From contig NZ_JAAIYA010000009.1 of assembly GCF_010894405.1 (NCBI RefSeq), forward strand, positions 62,001 through 126,000: DNA of 64,000 bases, in the 5' to 3' direction. Below, one piece after another: positions 41,400 through 52,802 of this stretch (its first letter is position 1; each line of letters opens with the position of its first letter). This stretch comes from Pyxidicoccus caerfyrddinensis. GTDB taxonomy: Bacteria; Myxococcota; Myxococcia; Myxococcales; Myxococcaceae. The position numbers and the translations under genes were made by a program. Below the pieces are notes generated by a model, which worked only from the letters and a program-made list of their open reading frames with translations, had not been told where the DNA came from and ran no database searches.

Positions 41400-43540
41400 C
41401 TCGGCGTCACGGCCGCGCGGGCCTCCAGGGCGCGGCGGACCACGCGGTAGCGCTGGAGCAGCCCGGGCTCGAGCGGGTCCAGCGACAGGCCGCGCTCGTA
41501 GAACTCCAGCGCCCGGGCGAGCTGGCCGTCGCGCTCCACGCCGCCCCCCGAGAGGAAGTGGACGCGCGCGAGGCCCGCGGCCCGCGGATGGCGGGCGAGG
41601 AACTCGCGCCGCAGCGACTCCAACTGCTCGGCCGTGAGCCCGGCCTCCAGGCACCGCGCCACGCCCAGGTGGTTGCCCCGCTCCGCGTCGTACAGCGCCC
41701 GCTGCACGGGAGCCCCGAGCGCGTCGCCGGCCTCGCGGACGCGGACCCGCACCGCGTCGAGCTGGGCGCGCTGCGACGGGGACAGGGGCCGCTGGCGCAG
41801 GGACTCCATGGCGGACCAGGCCTCGCGCGTCCGGGCACGCACCATCTCCATGTCCGCGTCCGGGGGCAGCCCGAGCACGGCGTAGTGGTCCCCGGCCGAG
41901 CGCTGGCGCCACGCCTCCAGCACCCGGGCCGCCTCCGCGTCGTCCCCCCGGGGCCCGGGCGTGGGGCGGCGCACGGGCTCGCCCTTGAGGAGCTGATCCA
42001 CCGCGGTCTTGAGGGCGGCGGTGGCCTCCACGAACTGGACGCCGAAGCCGGTGGGCATGCCCCAGACGCGGGCCTGCTCGGGAGGCACCTGACGCACCAC
42101 CTCGCACAGCACCGACTGGGGCCCGGACTCCAGCTCCAGCACCACCGACAGCCGGGCGCACAGGGGCGGCAGCGAGCCCCCACTGTGCAGGAACAGGCCG
42201 CCCCGGGACAGGTCCGAGCCCGTCAGCCGCACGGGCGCCTCGCCCTGGCGCAGCACCACCTGCACCGGGAGCTCCACCGTGCGAGGCCGGGAGGGCGTCG
42301 CGGCCTGGGCGGGAGGCGCGGATGAGCCCTGCGCGTCCGGCCCCTTCTGACCGGGCGAGGACGGTGAGGACGACGCCCTCCCCTGCCCCGGCGTTTCTGG
42401 AGAACCCGGCGTCACCGGAGGCGACTGCACCCGCCCCTGCTCCGACACTTCGGCGGGCGGAGCGGATTGCGCCTGCTCTCGCGGCGCCCCGCCGGAAGGC
42501 GTTGGAGCCCGCGCGGGCGGTGTCGCGGCGAGAGGGCCCGCCTCTGCCTGTGGCGCCCGGGCATCCTCCGCGATGGCGGCCTGCAGCGCGGCGCGAAGGG
42601 CGGAGGCGGACGGGTAGCGGTCCTCGGGCGCCTTGGCCAGCGCGCGCAGGATGACGCGCTCCACGGGTGGCGACACGCCCGGGTGCACCGAGCGCGGAGG
42701 CGGCGGCAGCCGCGTCTGGTGGGCCACGAGCTGCGCGGTAATCCCCTCGTCGTTGAAGGGCAGCCGCCCGGTGACGAGCTGGTAGGCGATGACACCCACC
42801 GCGTACAGGTCCGCGCGCCCGTCCAGACGGCGGCCCACGGACTGCTCCGGGGCCATGTACTCGGGCGTGCCCACGATGATGCCCGCGTGCGTCTGCGGCA
42901 TCTGCGCGTCGAGCAGCTTGGCGATGCCGAAGTCCAGCACCTTCACGAAGGGCGAGCCCCGCCCGCGCCGCACGAGGAAGACGTTGTCCGGCTTGAGGTC
43001 GCGGTGGACGATGCCTCGCGCGTGCGCGGCCTGGAGCGCGTCACACACCTGCGAGAGCACGGCCACCACCGCCGCGGCCGGCAGCGGCGTGCCCACCCAC
43101 GCGGACAGCGGCGCCCCGTCCAGGTACTCCATGATGAGGTACGGGCGCGGCAGCGCGGCGTTCAAATCGAAGATGCTGACGATGTTCTCGTGGCCGATGA
43201 GATTCACGGCCCGCGCCTCCGCGTGGAAGCGCTGCACCAGCTCCGGGTACATGGCCAGGTGGTCGTGCAGCACCTTCACCGCCACCTTGCTGCCAATCGA
43301 CACGTGCTCGCCCAGGTACACCGCCCCCATGCCACCCCGGCCCAGGCGACGCACCAGGCGGAAGCTGCCGAAGCGCTGCCCCACCAGCGGGTCCCCCTCC
43401 TCGCCCGTCGAGGCACACCGGTTCCGGGGCGTCCCCCCGCCCTCCGCCGCGTCCGCACGCACGAGCGTCGAGCAAGGAGCCTCCGCCCCATGCCACCGGC
43501 CACACGCCGCGCACTCCCCTCGACTGCTCACCTCGGCCAT
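41375..43540 (-). CDS. Ser/Thr kinase fused to PilZ-like and DnaJ-like domains
   Basis: This 721-residue protein has an N-terminal Cys/His segment (ECAACGRWHGAEAPC, residues 9-23). The kinase domain (57-320) is complete: GRGGMGAVY, VAVKVL (K89), HRDLKPDN, DFG (203-205) and GTPEYMAPEQ. After a Pro-rich linker, 418-515 form a PilZ-like domain with DLSRGG (443-448), but the RxxxR part of the c-di-GMP site is poor. Residues 551-623 resemble a J domain (HYAVLGLPPDADMEMVRARTREAW... ALYDAERGN) without the HPD motif. A TPR-like end follows. There is no membrane helix. ATG 43540 has GGGGGAG upstream. Confidence 0.9.
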   Translation of the reverse strand: MAEVSSRGECAACGRWHGAEAPCSTLVRADAAEGGGTPRNRCASTGEEGDPLVGQRFGSFRLVRRLGRGGMGAVYLGEHVSIGSKVAVKVLHDHLAMYPELVQRFHAEARAVNLIGHENIVSIFDLNAALPRPYLIMEYLDGAPLSAWVGTPLPAAAVVAVLSQVCDALQAAHARGIVHRDLKPDNVFLVRRGRGSPFVKVLDFGIAKLLDAQMPQTHAGIIVGTPEYMAPEQSVGRRLDGRADLYAVGVIAYQLVTGRLPFNDEGITAQLVAHQTRLPPPPRSVHPGVSPPVERVILRALAKAPEDRYPSASALRAALQAAIAEDARAPQAEAGPLAATPPARAPTPSGGAPREQAQSAPPAEVSEQGRVQSPPVTPGSPETPGQGRASSSPSSPGQKGPDAQGSSAPPAQAATPSRPRTVELPVQVVLRQGEAPVRLTGSDLSRGGLFLHSGGSLPPLCARLSVVLELESGPQSVLCEVVRQVPPEQARVWGMPTGFGVQFVEATAALKTAVDQLLKGEPVRRPTPGPRGDDAEAARVLEAWRQRSAGDHYAVLGLPPDADMEMVRARTREAWSAMESLRQRPLSPSQRAQLDAVRVRVREAGDALGAPVQRALYDAERGNHLGVARCLEAGLTAEQLESLRREFLARHPRAAGLARVHFLSGGGVERDGQLARALEFYERGLSLDPLEPGLLQRYRVVRRALEARAAVTPRNDRARSP

Positions 43541-43715
43541 ACCGCTCCCCCGGGCCTGCCTGCACAGCTTGGACACCGGGGAACTCACGCATCCACTGTC
43601 GGTAAAGGCGGATGTCTCTTAGTACCGAGCCAACCGGTTCCCCGGTCGCAGGCAAGCGTCCCGCGCAGAACGCACCTCCTGCCGAGAATCCATCAGCTGG
43701 ATAGAGTGCGGCGCC

Positions 43716-44678
43716 ATGTCTTCCACCGCACGTCGCATCCCCGTCGTCGACCTCTCCCACTACCGCACCGGCACGTCCCGGGAGCGCGCCCGCTTCGTGC
43801 AGGTGTTCGGCGACGGCCTCAAGGAGTTCGGGTTCGTCACCGTGGAGGGCCACGGCGTCGATGACGGGCTCATCCGCCGCACCTACTCGGACGTGGAGCG
43901 CTTCTTCGGCCTCCCCGAGGCGGTGAAGGCCCGCTACGCGGACAGGGAGCGCGGGGGCCAGCGCGGCTACATCGGCTACGGCCAGGAGCACGCCAAGAAT
44001 CGCAAGGTGGGCGACCTCAAGGAGTTCTGGCACGTGGGCCGCGAGCTGCCGCGAAGCCACCGCTACCACGACGTCTACGGCGCCAACGTGTGGCCGGAGG
44101 AGGTGTCCACCTTCCGCGAGCACACGCTGTCGCTCTTCTCCGCGCTGGACGGCGCGGCGGGGGTGATGCTCCAGGCGCTGGCGGAGTACTTCGGCGTGGA
44201 GCGCGACACGTTCCGCGACATGGCCACGGACGGCAATTCGGTGCTGCGGCTCATCCACTACCCGCCGCTGAAGGAGCGCTTCATCCCCGGCGGAGTGCGC
44301 GCCGCCGAGCACGAGGACATCAACCTCATCACCCTCCTGTGCGAGGGCACCGCGGGCGGCCTGGAGCTGCTCACGCGTGACGGTGAGTGGCTGCCGGTGG
44401 ACACGCTGCGCGGGCAGATTGTCGTGGACTCGGGCGACATGCTCAGCCGCGTGACGAACAACGTCATCCCCGCCACCACGCACCGGGTGGTGAATCCACG
44501 CGGCACGGCCGAGGACACGGTGCGCTACTCCCTGCCCTTCTTCGTGCACCCGTACGCGGACTGCGTGCTCCAGCCGCTGCCGTGCACGCAGACGCCAAGC
44601 AACCCGGCGCGCCACGCCCCCATCACCGCGGATGCGTTCCTCAAGCAGCGCCTGCGGGAGATTGGGTTGTTGAAGTAA
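43716..44678 (+). CDS. 2-oxoglutarate/Fe(II)-type oxygenase (isopenicillin N synthase family)
   Basis: This 320-residue protein has the DIOX_N start (RRIPVVDLSHYRTG... EFGFVTVEGHGV). The double-stranded beta-helix core follows, with the iron triad HxD in AEHEDINLITLL (about 199-201) and His in ATTHRVVNP (about 255). The Arg of the RYSLPFF motif typically binds 2-oxoglutarate. Substrates in this family range from peptides to hormones and cannot be deduced. It is 13 bases upstream of the nitrilase-superfamily gene, probably one transcript. Confidence 0.9.
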   Translation: MSSTARRIPVVDLSHYRTGTSRERARFVQVFGDGLKEFGFVTVEGHGVDDGLIRRTYSDVERFFGLPEAVKARYADRERGGQRGYIGYGQEHAKNRKVGDLKEFWHVGRELPRSHRYHDVYGANVWPEEVSTFREHTLSLFSALDGAAGVMLQALAEYFGVERDTFRDMATDGNSVLRLIHYPPLKERFIPGGVRAAEHEDINLITLLCEGTAGGLELLTRDGEWLPVDTLRGQIVVDSGDMLSRVTNNVIPATTHRVVNPRGTAEDTVRYSLPFFVHPYADCVLQPLPCTQTPSNPARHAPITADAFLKQRLREIGLLK

Positions 44679-44691
44679 CCGGCGCCGCCCC

Positions 44692-45758
44692 ATGGACGCG
44701 CCCCTGCCCGCCTCCCACGTCGAGCTCTTCGCCGTCCAGCCACGCGTCGCGCTGGAGGACTACGCCTCGCCCGAGTCCTTCGCCGCGAAGCACCGTGCAC
44801 TGGCCACACGCGTGGATGCCCTGCGCGCGAGGGACGCCCACGGCAAGCCCCTCTACTCCGCTCTCGTCGTGTGGCCTGAGATGGTGGGCGCGGCGCTGGG
44901 ACTGATGGGGCACCTGCCCCGCGTGCGTCGCTGCCGCACCACGAATGGCGCCATGACACGCATGGCGCTCGCGGAGTGGCGGGCCATGTGGAGCACGTGG
45001 CGCCGCTTCCGGCCCCCGACGATGGAGGAGTGCCTCTACGCCGCGGTGGCGCCCCGCGTGCACCGCGCCATGTGGGAGACCTTCTCCGGCATCGCCCGCG
45101 ACTTCGGCCTGTGGGTGGTGGCGGGCAGCGCGCTGCTACCCGCCAACCGCCTGGGCCAGGACACGCCGGACTTCGAGCCGGACGGCGCGCGCACGTACAA
45201 CACCAGCTACACCTTCTCTCCTGAAGGCCGCTGCGTGGCGGTGACGCGCAAGGTGAACCTGGTGCCCACGCAGGAGGACGTGCTGCACCTCAGCCCGGGA
45301 CGTCCCGAGGACCTGCCCGTGCTCCAGACGCCCTTCGGCCGGCTGGGGACGCTCGTCTGCTACGACGGCTTCCGCGAGCCGCACACCGCGAAGGAGCCGT
45401 ACTTCGTCCCCTGCGCGCAGTACCTGGACGCGCTGGGGGTGGACGTCATCGCCCAGCCGTCCGCCAACGCATGGCCCTGGGATGCGCCGTGGGCCTTCAA
45501 CGACACGGGCGCGGGCGAGTCCCAGCTCCGCCGAGAGCAGTGGTTCAGCGAGGGGCTCTATACGCAACTGCGCACCCTCACCCGCGTGCGCTACGCGGTG
45601 AACCCGCAGCTCGTGGGCGGCTTCCTCGACAACACCTTCGAAGCACCCTCGCTCATCCTCGAGCGCCCGGCACCAGGCGAGGTGCGAGTGCTCGCCCAGT
45701 CCGCGAATCCCCGGGACGAGGACGTGCTCCACGTCACCGTGCCCCTGCCCGCGCGCGG

Positions 45759-45762
<4 letters not shown>
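44692..45762 (+). CDS. Nitrilase-superfamily carbon-nitrogen hydrolase
   Basis: This 356-residue protein has the Glu-Lys-Cys triad in WPEMVG (E63), VTRKVNLVPTQED (about K188) and TLVCYDGF (about C223). A larger than usual N-terminal and middle insertion (LMGHLPRVRRCRTTNGAMTRMAL...) separates the first two. The class of amide or nitrile is not evident. Its last 4 bases overlap the convergent gatB gene. Co-expression with the oxygenase suggests a small two-step pathway; this is inference. Confidence 0.86.
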
Positions 45763-47198
<1,436 letters not shown>

Positions 47199-47232
47199 GG
47201 CGGTGTCACCAGGGCGTGCGGCCCGGCGTGCC

Positions 47233-48693
47233 CTACAGGGGCGCCGGGCGGCGAAAGAAGTCGTGCTCGCGCTCGAAGGCGCGGGCGATGCGCAGCAGGC
47301 GGGCCTCGTCGAACGGCCGCCCCAGAATCTGCAGGCCCACCGGCAGGCCCGCCTTCGTGAAGCCGCACGGCACGGCCAGGCCCGGCAGTCCCGCCAGGTT
47401 GCACGGCAGCGTGAAGACGTCCATGAGGTACATGGACAGCGGGTCGTCCACCTTCTCGCCCAGCTTGAAGGCCGGCACCGGAGACGTGGGCGACAGCACC
47501 GCGTCCACCTGCTGGAACGCCTTCGTGAAGTCCTCGCGGATGAGGGTGCGGACCTTCTGCGCGCGCAGGTAGTAGGCGTCGTAGTAGCCGGCGGACAGCG
47601 CGTACGTGCCCAGCATGATGCGGCGCTTCACCTCCGGCCCGAAGCCCCGCTCGCGCGTCAGCGCGTACAACTCCTTCAGCCCGCGCGCGTCCTTCGCCCG
47701 CTGGCCGTAGCGGATGCCGTCGTAGCGGGCCAGGTTGCTGGACGCCTCCGACGAGGCGAGGAGGTAGTACGTGGCCAGCGCGTACTTCGTGTGGGGCAGC
47801 GACACGTCCACCAACGTCGCGCCCAGCCGCTCGTACTCGCGCAGCGTCTCGCGGATGGAGGCCTCCACCTCCGGGTCGATGCCCTCGATGAAGTACTCGC
47901 GCGGCACGCCCAGCTTCAGGCCGCGCACGCCGGCCTCCAGGTCCGCCTGGTAGTCCGGTGTCTCCACGGCTGCCGACGTGGAGTCCTGCGGGTCGTGCCG
48001 TGCAATCAATTGCAGCAGCGCCGCCGTGTCCGCCACCGTGCGCGCCATGGGCCCGGGCTGGTCCAGCGACGAGGCGTACGCGATGACTCCGTAGCGCGAC
48101 ACGCGGCCATAGGTGGGCTTGAGGCCCACGGTGTTGGTGAAGGCCGCGGGCTGGCGGATGGAACCACCGGTGTCCGTGCCCAGCGCGCCGAACACCTCGC
48201 GCGCCGCCACCGCCGCGGCCGAGCCTCCCGACGAACCTCCCGGCGTGCGCGCGAGGTCCCACGGGTTGTGGCTGGGGAAGTACGCGCTGGACTCGTTGGA
48301 CGAGCCCATCGCGAACTCGTCCATGTTCAGCTTGCCCACCAGCGGCAGGCCCGCGTCCTTCAGCAGGCGCACCACCGTGGCGTCATAGGGCGGGACGAAG
48401 CCCTCCAGGATGCGCGAGCCCGCGGTGGTCTCCACGCCTTCCGTGAGGAAGATGTCCTTGAGCCCCAGCGGCACGCCGTCCAGGGCGCTGGCGGGGCTGC
48501 CGGCCTTGCGCCGCGCATCGCTGGCGCGAGCGGCGGCGAGGGCGCCTTCTTCGTCCACGCGCAGGAAGGCGCGCACCTTCGAGTCCACCTGGCGGATGCG
48601 CTCCAGGCACGCGCGGGTGGCCTCCTCGGAGGAGACCGCCCGCTCGGCCAGCTTCGCCGCCAGCTCCAGCATCGTGAGGTCCGTGAGCTGCAT
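47233..48693 (-). CDS. gatA: Asp/Glu-tRNA amidotransferase subunit A
   Basis: This 486-residue amidase-signature protein releases ammonia from glutamine. The Ser-cisSer-Lys triad is in LKDIF (Lys), GGSSGGSAAAVAA (cis-Ser) and GTDTGGSIRQPAA (nucleophile Ser). The length is normal for GatA. It lies between gatC (18-base gap) and gatB (34-base gap). Confidence 0.96.
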   Translation of the reverse strand: MQLTDLTMLELAAKLAERAVSSEEATRACLERIRQVDSKVRAFLRVDEEGALAAARASDARRKAGSPASALDGVPLGLKDIFLTEGVETTAGSRILEGFVPPYDATVVRLLKDAGLPLVGKLNMDEFAMGSSNESSAYFPSHNPWDLARTPGGSSGGSAAAVAAREVFGALGTDTGGSIRQPAAFTNTVGLKPTYGRVSRYGVIAYASSLDQPGPMARTVADTAALLQLIARHDPQDSTSAAVETPDYQADLEAGVRGLKLGVPREYFIEGIDPEVEASIRETLREYERLGATLVDVSLPHTKYALATYYLLASSEASSNLARYDGIRYGQRAKDARGLKELYALTRERGFGPEVKRRIMLGTYALSAGYYDAYYLRAQKVRTLIREDFTKAFQQVDAVLSPTSPVPAFKLGEKVDDPLSMYLMDVFTLPCNLAGLPGLAVPCGFTKAGLPVGLQILGRPFDEARLLRIARAFEREHDFFRRPAPL

Positions 48694-48711
48694 TGACGTG
48701 GAGCCTCCGGG

Positions 48712-48999
48712 CTACTCGATGATTTTGGGCACGGCGAAGCTGGTGCCCGACTTCGCCGGCGCGTTGGCCAGGGACTTCTCCGGCGGCAGCGACGGCTTCA
48801 TCACGTCCTCGCGTAGCAGCGAGGCCGCGAGCGTGGCGTGAGAGGTGGGCTCCACGGCCTCCACGTCGAGCGACTGGAGCTGCGCCACCGCGTCCAGCAC
48901 GGCGGACAGCTGCGTGGTGAAGCGCTGCTCCTCCTCCGGAGTCAGCGCCAGCCGCGCCAGCGTGGCCACGTGGCGCACCTGCTCGAGCGTGAGGGCCAT
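48712..48999 (-). CDS. gatC: Asp/Glu-tRNA amidotransferase subunit C
   Basis: This 95-residue protein has the GatC pattern LTLEQVRHVATLARLALTPEEEQRFTTQLSAVLD and the linker end VEPTSHATL... LREDVMKPSL. GAGGA lies upstream of ATG 48999. It is preceded by the zinc-ribbon gene (19-base gap). Confidence 0.94.
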   Translation of the reverse strand: MALTLEQVRHVATLARLALTPEEEQRFTTQLSAVLDAVAQLQSLDVEAVEPTSHATLAASLLREDVMKPSLPPEKSLANAPAKSGTSFAVPKIIE

Positions 49000-49018
49000 G
49001 GACGCGTCCTCGCCAGAG

Positions 49019-49354
49019 CTACTTGTGCTTGAACAGGTTGAGGATGGCGCCCATCACCTTGCCGCTGCCCTCGTGGCCGTGGCGGTTGATGAGCTGGTCC
49101 AACTCGCCCGCATCCAGGAAGACGCCGTGGCAGTTGAAGCAGGTGTCGATTTCGATGTTGCCCTGCTTCAGTGTGTGCAGGTCCATGCCGCACTTGGGGC
49201 ACTTCATGTAGTGCAGCTGCTTGAGCTCCTCGCGCTGCTTCGCCGCGGTCTCCGCGGCCTGCTGGATGGCCAGCTTGCGCTTCTTCTCAATCTCCTCCCG
49301 GGCGAAGTACTCCTCCTCGGTGGAAGACGGCTTTTCGGTTCGGGCGTCAGCCAT
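49019..49354 (-). CDS. Small TFIIB-type zinc-ribbon protein
   Basis: This 111-residue protein has a charged N-terminal helix (EEEYFAREEIEKKRKLAIQQAAE), then a zinc ribbon with CPKCG and CFNCHG pairs and GVFLDAGELDQLI, as in zf-TFIIB proteins. The AAGGAG ribosome site fits ATG 49354. It heads the gatCAB operon, so a role in tRNA amidation or translation is possible but unproven. Confidence 0.85.
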   Translation of the reverse strand: MADARTEKPSSTEEEYFAREEIEKKRKLAIQQAAETAAKQREELKQLHYMKCPKCGMDLHTLKQGNIEIDTCFNCHGVFLDAGELDQLINRHGHEGSGKVMGAILNLFKHK

Positions 49355-49604
49355 GGGGTGCTCCTTGGGCGAAGTCCAACCGTCCCGCGACGCGGCGCGT
49401 CCGGGCGGCGTTGATGGCGGCAACATACCCCCTCCGTGGAGGGGCGCAGCCGAAATGTAGGCGTCCCGTCAGCTGTCTTCCGCTCCCCTCTCACGACGCT
49501 CGGCGGACTGCTGGAAAATTGACCGGTCCCCCTCCCTCCCTACACTCGCGACGGGCATTGCTACAGCCCGCTACGCGACTGAGACGCGCAGAGGGAAGAC
49601 GGTC

Positions 49605-52600
49605 ATGACGGCGAAGAAGGGTCGGGCGGAGAAGGCGGTACTGTCCCGGCAGGAAATCGCGACGCGGCGAAGGCAGCTTGCGGACAAGCGGATGAAGGCT
49701 GGCCCGGGCGGAAGTGTCGCCGGGCGGGCCATCACCGGTGTCTTCCTGCTGGCGGCCTCGCTGTTGTCCCTGCTGGCGGTGGCCACATTCGATGCGAAGG
49801 ACAGGGTGGGGCCGGGCTTCCGCAACGCGGTGGGCCCCATGGGGCACCTCATCGCGGAGTCGCTGCGGGGAATGCTGGGCGTGTGTGCCTACCTGATTCC
49901 CGCGGGCGGCATCTACGCGGCCATGGTGCTGTTCGTAGGCAGCAGGGACCGCAAGCGGGCGCCGCAAATCATCAGCCTGGTGATGCTGACGGCCAGCGTG
50001 TCCGTGCTGGCGCAGCTCGTGTTCGCGGGCGACAAGGGCTGGGCGCATCCTCCGGGTGGCGCGCTGGGCGCGGGCCTGGGCGGGGTGATGGAGGGGCTGT
50101 TCTCCACCGTCGGCACCGTCATCCTCGTGACGGCCATCAGCGCCGCCGCGCTCATCGTCGGCACGCAGTACACCTTCCTCAAGCTGTGCTCGCTGGCCTG
50201 GGCCGGCATGTGCGTGCTGGGCAACCGCATGCGCGAGTCCTTCCTCGTCTTCTGGGAGGCGCAGAAGGTCGCCTACAAGGAGCGCCAGGAGCGCGCCGCG
50301 CAGGAGAAGGAGGAGGAGGCCGCCTTCCTCGCGCAGCTCGAGTCGGATGAAGAGGAGCTCGCCGAGGCCGAGCGGCTGGCCGCCGAGGCAGAGGCCGCCG
50401 AGGCGGAGGCCATGGCCGAGGAGGCCGTGCGCCTGGCCAGGCAGAGCGAGAAGGAGCAGGCCGTCGCCGCGAAGCAGGCCCTCAAGGAGACCCGCGACCG
50501 CGAGAAGCTGGAGAAGCAGCTGGCGGCGAGGAACCCCGTGCGCGGTGAGGAGGAGGACGAGTCGCTCCCGCCGGTGTCCCTCACCGCCGTCACCGAGAAG
50601 CCGCCCACGCGCGCCGAGAAGCGTCCGGCGCCCGGCGCGGACCCTGCCTGGGCCGCGTCGTTCCTCGCGCCCGAGCCCCGGCCCGTGCCCGCCCTCGCGG
50701 AGAACGCCGAGCCCCCGCGCCGCGGCCGCAAGACGCCCAACATCGTCACCGGCCCGCAGCCGTCCACGCCGCCCGTGTCCGCGCACGCGCTGGCCGCCGC
50801 GCAGGCGCAGGACGCCGAGCCCGTCGCTCCGGCGGTGGTGCCGCCCATTGCCGCGGCCCCGGTGCTGCCCGCCGCGGCTCCGGCGGCTCCGGCCGCCATC
50901 GTCCCGGCGCCTCCGTCCGCGCTGGCGGCGCGCATGCCGCTCATCGTGGAGCCCAAGGCGCCGCCCAAGCCCACCGCGAAGAGGAGCCAGGACCAGTTCG
51001 AGTTCGTCGGCGACCGCAAGAGCTTCTCGCTGCCGCCGCTGGACGTGCTCGAGTGCGACAGGCAGGAGCGCACCGCGCTGGACAAGGACGCCTTCCTCAT
51101 CACCGCGGAGAAGCTGCGCGCGAAGCTGGCGGACTTCGGCATCGTCGGCGAGGTGGTGGAAATCCGTCCCGGCCCCGTCGTCACCATGTACGAGTTCCTC
51201 CCGGGACCCGGCATCAAGGTGAGCAAGATTGCCGCGCTCGCGGACGACCTCGCCATGGCGATGGAGGCCATGCGCGTGCGCATCGTCGCCCCCATCCCCG
51301 GCAAGGGCGTGGTGGGCATCGAGGTGCCGAACAAGGACCGTGAGACGGTCTACCTCAAGGAGATTGCCGAGCAGGACGCGTTCAACAAGGGCGCGAGCAA
51401 GCTGACCATGTGCGTGGGCAAGGACATCGAGGGCATGCCGTACGTCCTCGACCTGGCCAAGGCGCCGCACCTGCTCATCGCCGGTACCACGGGCTCCGGT
51501 AAGTCGGTGGCCGTGAACTCCATGATCATGAGCATCCTCCTCAAGGCCACGCCCGAGGAGGTCCGCTTCATCATGGTGGACCCGAAGATGCTCGAGCTGT
51601 CCGTCTACGAGGGCATCCCCCACCTGCTCCTGCCGGTGGTGACGGACCCGAAGAAGGCGGCGCTCGCGCTGCGCTGGGCCGTGGAGGAGATGGAGCGCCG
51701 CTACCAGTTGCTGTCCGAGGCCGGCGTGCGCAACATCGGCGGCTACAACAAGCTGGTGGAGAGCACCGCCACCGAGGTGAAGGACGCGGCCGCCGAGCCC
51801 GCCCCGAAGAAGAAGTCCAAGCCCAAGAACGTGCTCGTGCTGGACGCGCCCGCCACGGGCAGCGAGGGCATGGGCGTGGCCGCGCCCCGCGACGACGACG
51901 AGGACATGCGCGAGGCGGTGGTGTCCGAGGAGTCCGCCGAGGTGCCCGAGGTGGAGGCCGAGGCGGAGGACGCCGATGAGGCACTCGAAGCCGCCGCGGA
52001 GAAGGCGGAGAAGAAGCAGCGCCAGAAGCTGCCGTACATCGTGGTCATCATCGACGAACTGGCGGACCTGATGATGGTGGCCAGCCGCGAGGTGGAGACG
52101 TACGTGGCCCGCCTGGCGCAGATGGCGCGTGCGTCCGGCATCCACCTGATGGTGGCGACGCAGCGTCCGTCCACGGACGTCGTCACCGGCGTCATCAAGG
52201 CCAACTTCCCCACGCGCGTCAGCTTCATGCTGCGCTCGAAGCCGGACTCGATGACGATTCTGGGCACGGTGGGCGCCGAGGCCCTGCTGGGCATGGGCGA
52301 CATGCTCATCATGCCGCCCACCAGCGCGCACCTGCAGCGCGTGCACGGCGCCTTCGTGTCGGAGACCGAAATCAAGCGCGCCGTGGACCACCTCAAGGCC
52401 CAGGGCAAGCCCGTCTACGACGAGTCCATCCTCAAGCCGCGCGACGAGGAAGGCGAAGGTGGCGGCGGCGAGGAGGACGAGCTGTCCGACGAGCTGTACG
52501 ACCAGGCGCTCGCGACGGTCAGCGAGATGCGGGCCGTCTCCATCTCCATGCTCCAGCGCAAGATGCGCATCGGCTACAACCGCGCGGCGCGCATGATTGA

Positions 52601-52703
52601 GCGCATGGAGCGCGACGGCGTGGTGGGCGCGGCGGACGGCGCCAAGCCCCGCGAGGTGCTCATCCGCGGCGTGGGCGACATGCCCGGCGCCGGGGCCATG
52701 TAG
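49605..52703 (+). CDS. ftsK: DNA translocase FtsK/SpoIIIE
   Basis: This 1032-residue motor pumps DNA at the division septum. Four membrane helices lie in 42-200, then a 260-residue linker rich in Glu/Ala and then Pro/Ala. The motor (about 480-935) has Walker A GTTGSGKS (626-633) and Walker B VVIIDELADLMM (813-824). The C-terminal gamma winged helix (965-1025) has MLQRKMRIGYNRAARMIERM, for KOPS reading. Between GGYNKLVE and LPYIVVIIDE, roughly 90 acidic/basic residues (about 720-808) replace the usual short loop. The start at 49605 is in a clean frame. Confidence 0.95.
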   Translation: MTAKKGRAEKAVLSRQEIATRRRQLADKRMKAGPGGSVAGRAITGVFLLAASLLSLLAVATFDAKDRVGPGFRNAVGPMGHLIAESLRGMLGVCAYLIPAGGIYAAMVLFVGSRDRKRAPQIISLVMLTASVSVLAQLVFAGDKGWAHPPGGALGAGLGGVMEGLFSTVGTVILVTAISAAALIVGTQYTFLKLCSLAWAGMCVLGNRMRESFLVFWEAQKVAYKERQERAAQEKEEEAAFLAQLESDEEELAEAERLAAEAEAAEAEAMAEEAVRLARQSEKEQAVAAKQALKETRDREKLEKQLAARNPVRGEEEDESLPPVSLTAVTEKPPTRAEKRPAPGADPAWAASFLAPEPRPVPALAENAEPPRRGRKTPNIVTGPQPSTPPVSAHALAAAQAQDAEPVAPAVVPPIAAAPVLPAAAPAAPAAIVPAPPSALAARMPLIVEPKAPPKPTAKRSQDQFEFVGDRKSFSLPPLDVLECDRQERTALDKDAFLITAEKLRAKLADFGIVGEVVEIRPGPVVTMYEFLPGPGIKVSKIAALADDLAMAMEAMRVRIVAPIPGKGVVGIEVPNKDRETVYLKEIAEQDAFNKGASKLTMCVGKDIEGMPYVLDLAKAPHLLIAGTTGSGKSVAVNSMIMSILLKATPEEVRFIMVDPKMLELSVYEGIPHLLLPVVTDPKKAALALRWAVEEMERRYQLLSEAGVRNIGGYNKLVESTATEVKDAAAEPAPKKKSKPKNVLVLDAPATGSEGMGVAAPRDDDEDMREAVVSEESAEVPEVEAEAEDADEALEAAAEKAEKKQRQKLPYIVVIIDELADLMMVASREVETYVARLAQMARASGIHLMVATQRPSTDVVTGVIKANFPTRVSFMLRSKPDSMTILGTVGAEALLGMGDMLIMPPTSAHLQRVHGAFVSETEIKRAVDHLKAQGKPVYDESILKPRDEEGEGGGGEEDELSDELYDQALATVSEMRAVSISMLQRKMRIGYNRAARMIERMERDGVVGAADGAKPREVLIRGVGDMPGAGAM

Positions 52704-52802
52704 CGGCAGGGGCCTCCCAGGGCCGTCGCGTTCCGGGAACGGGCGCGGCGGCCGGAGCGGTTGTTCCTCACGGGGGCGTTCGAGGTTCAGGAACGTGTGA
52801 CC

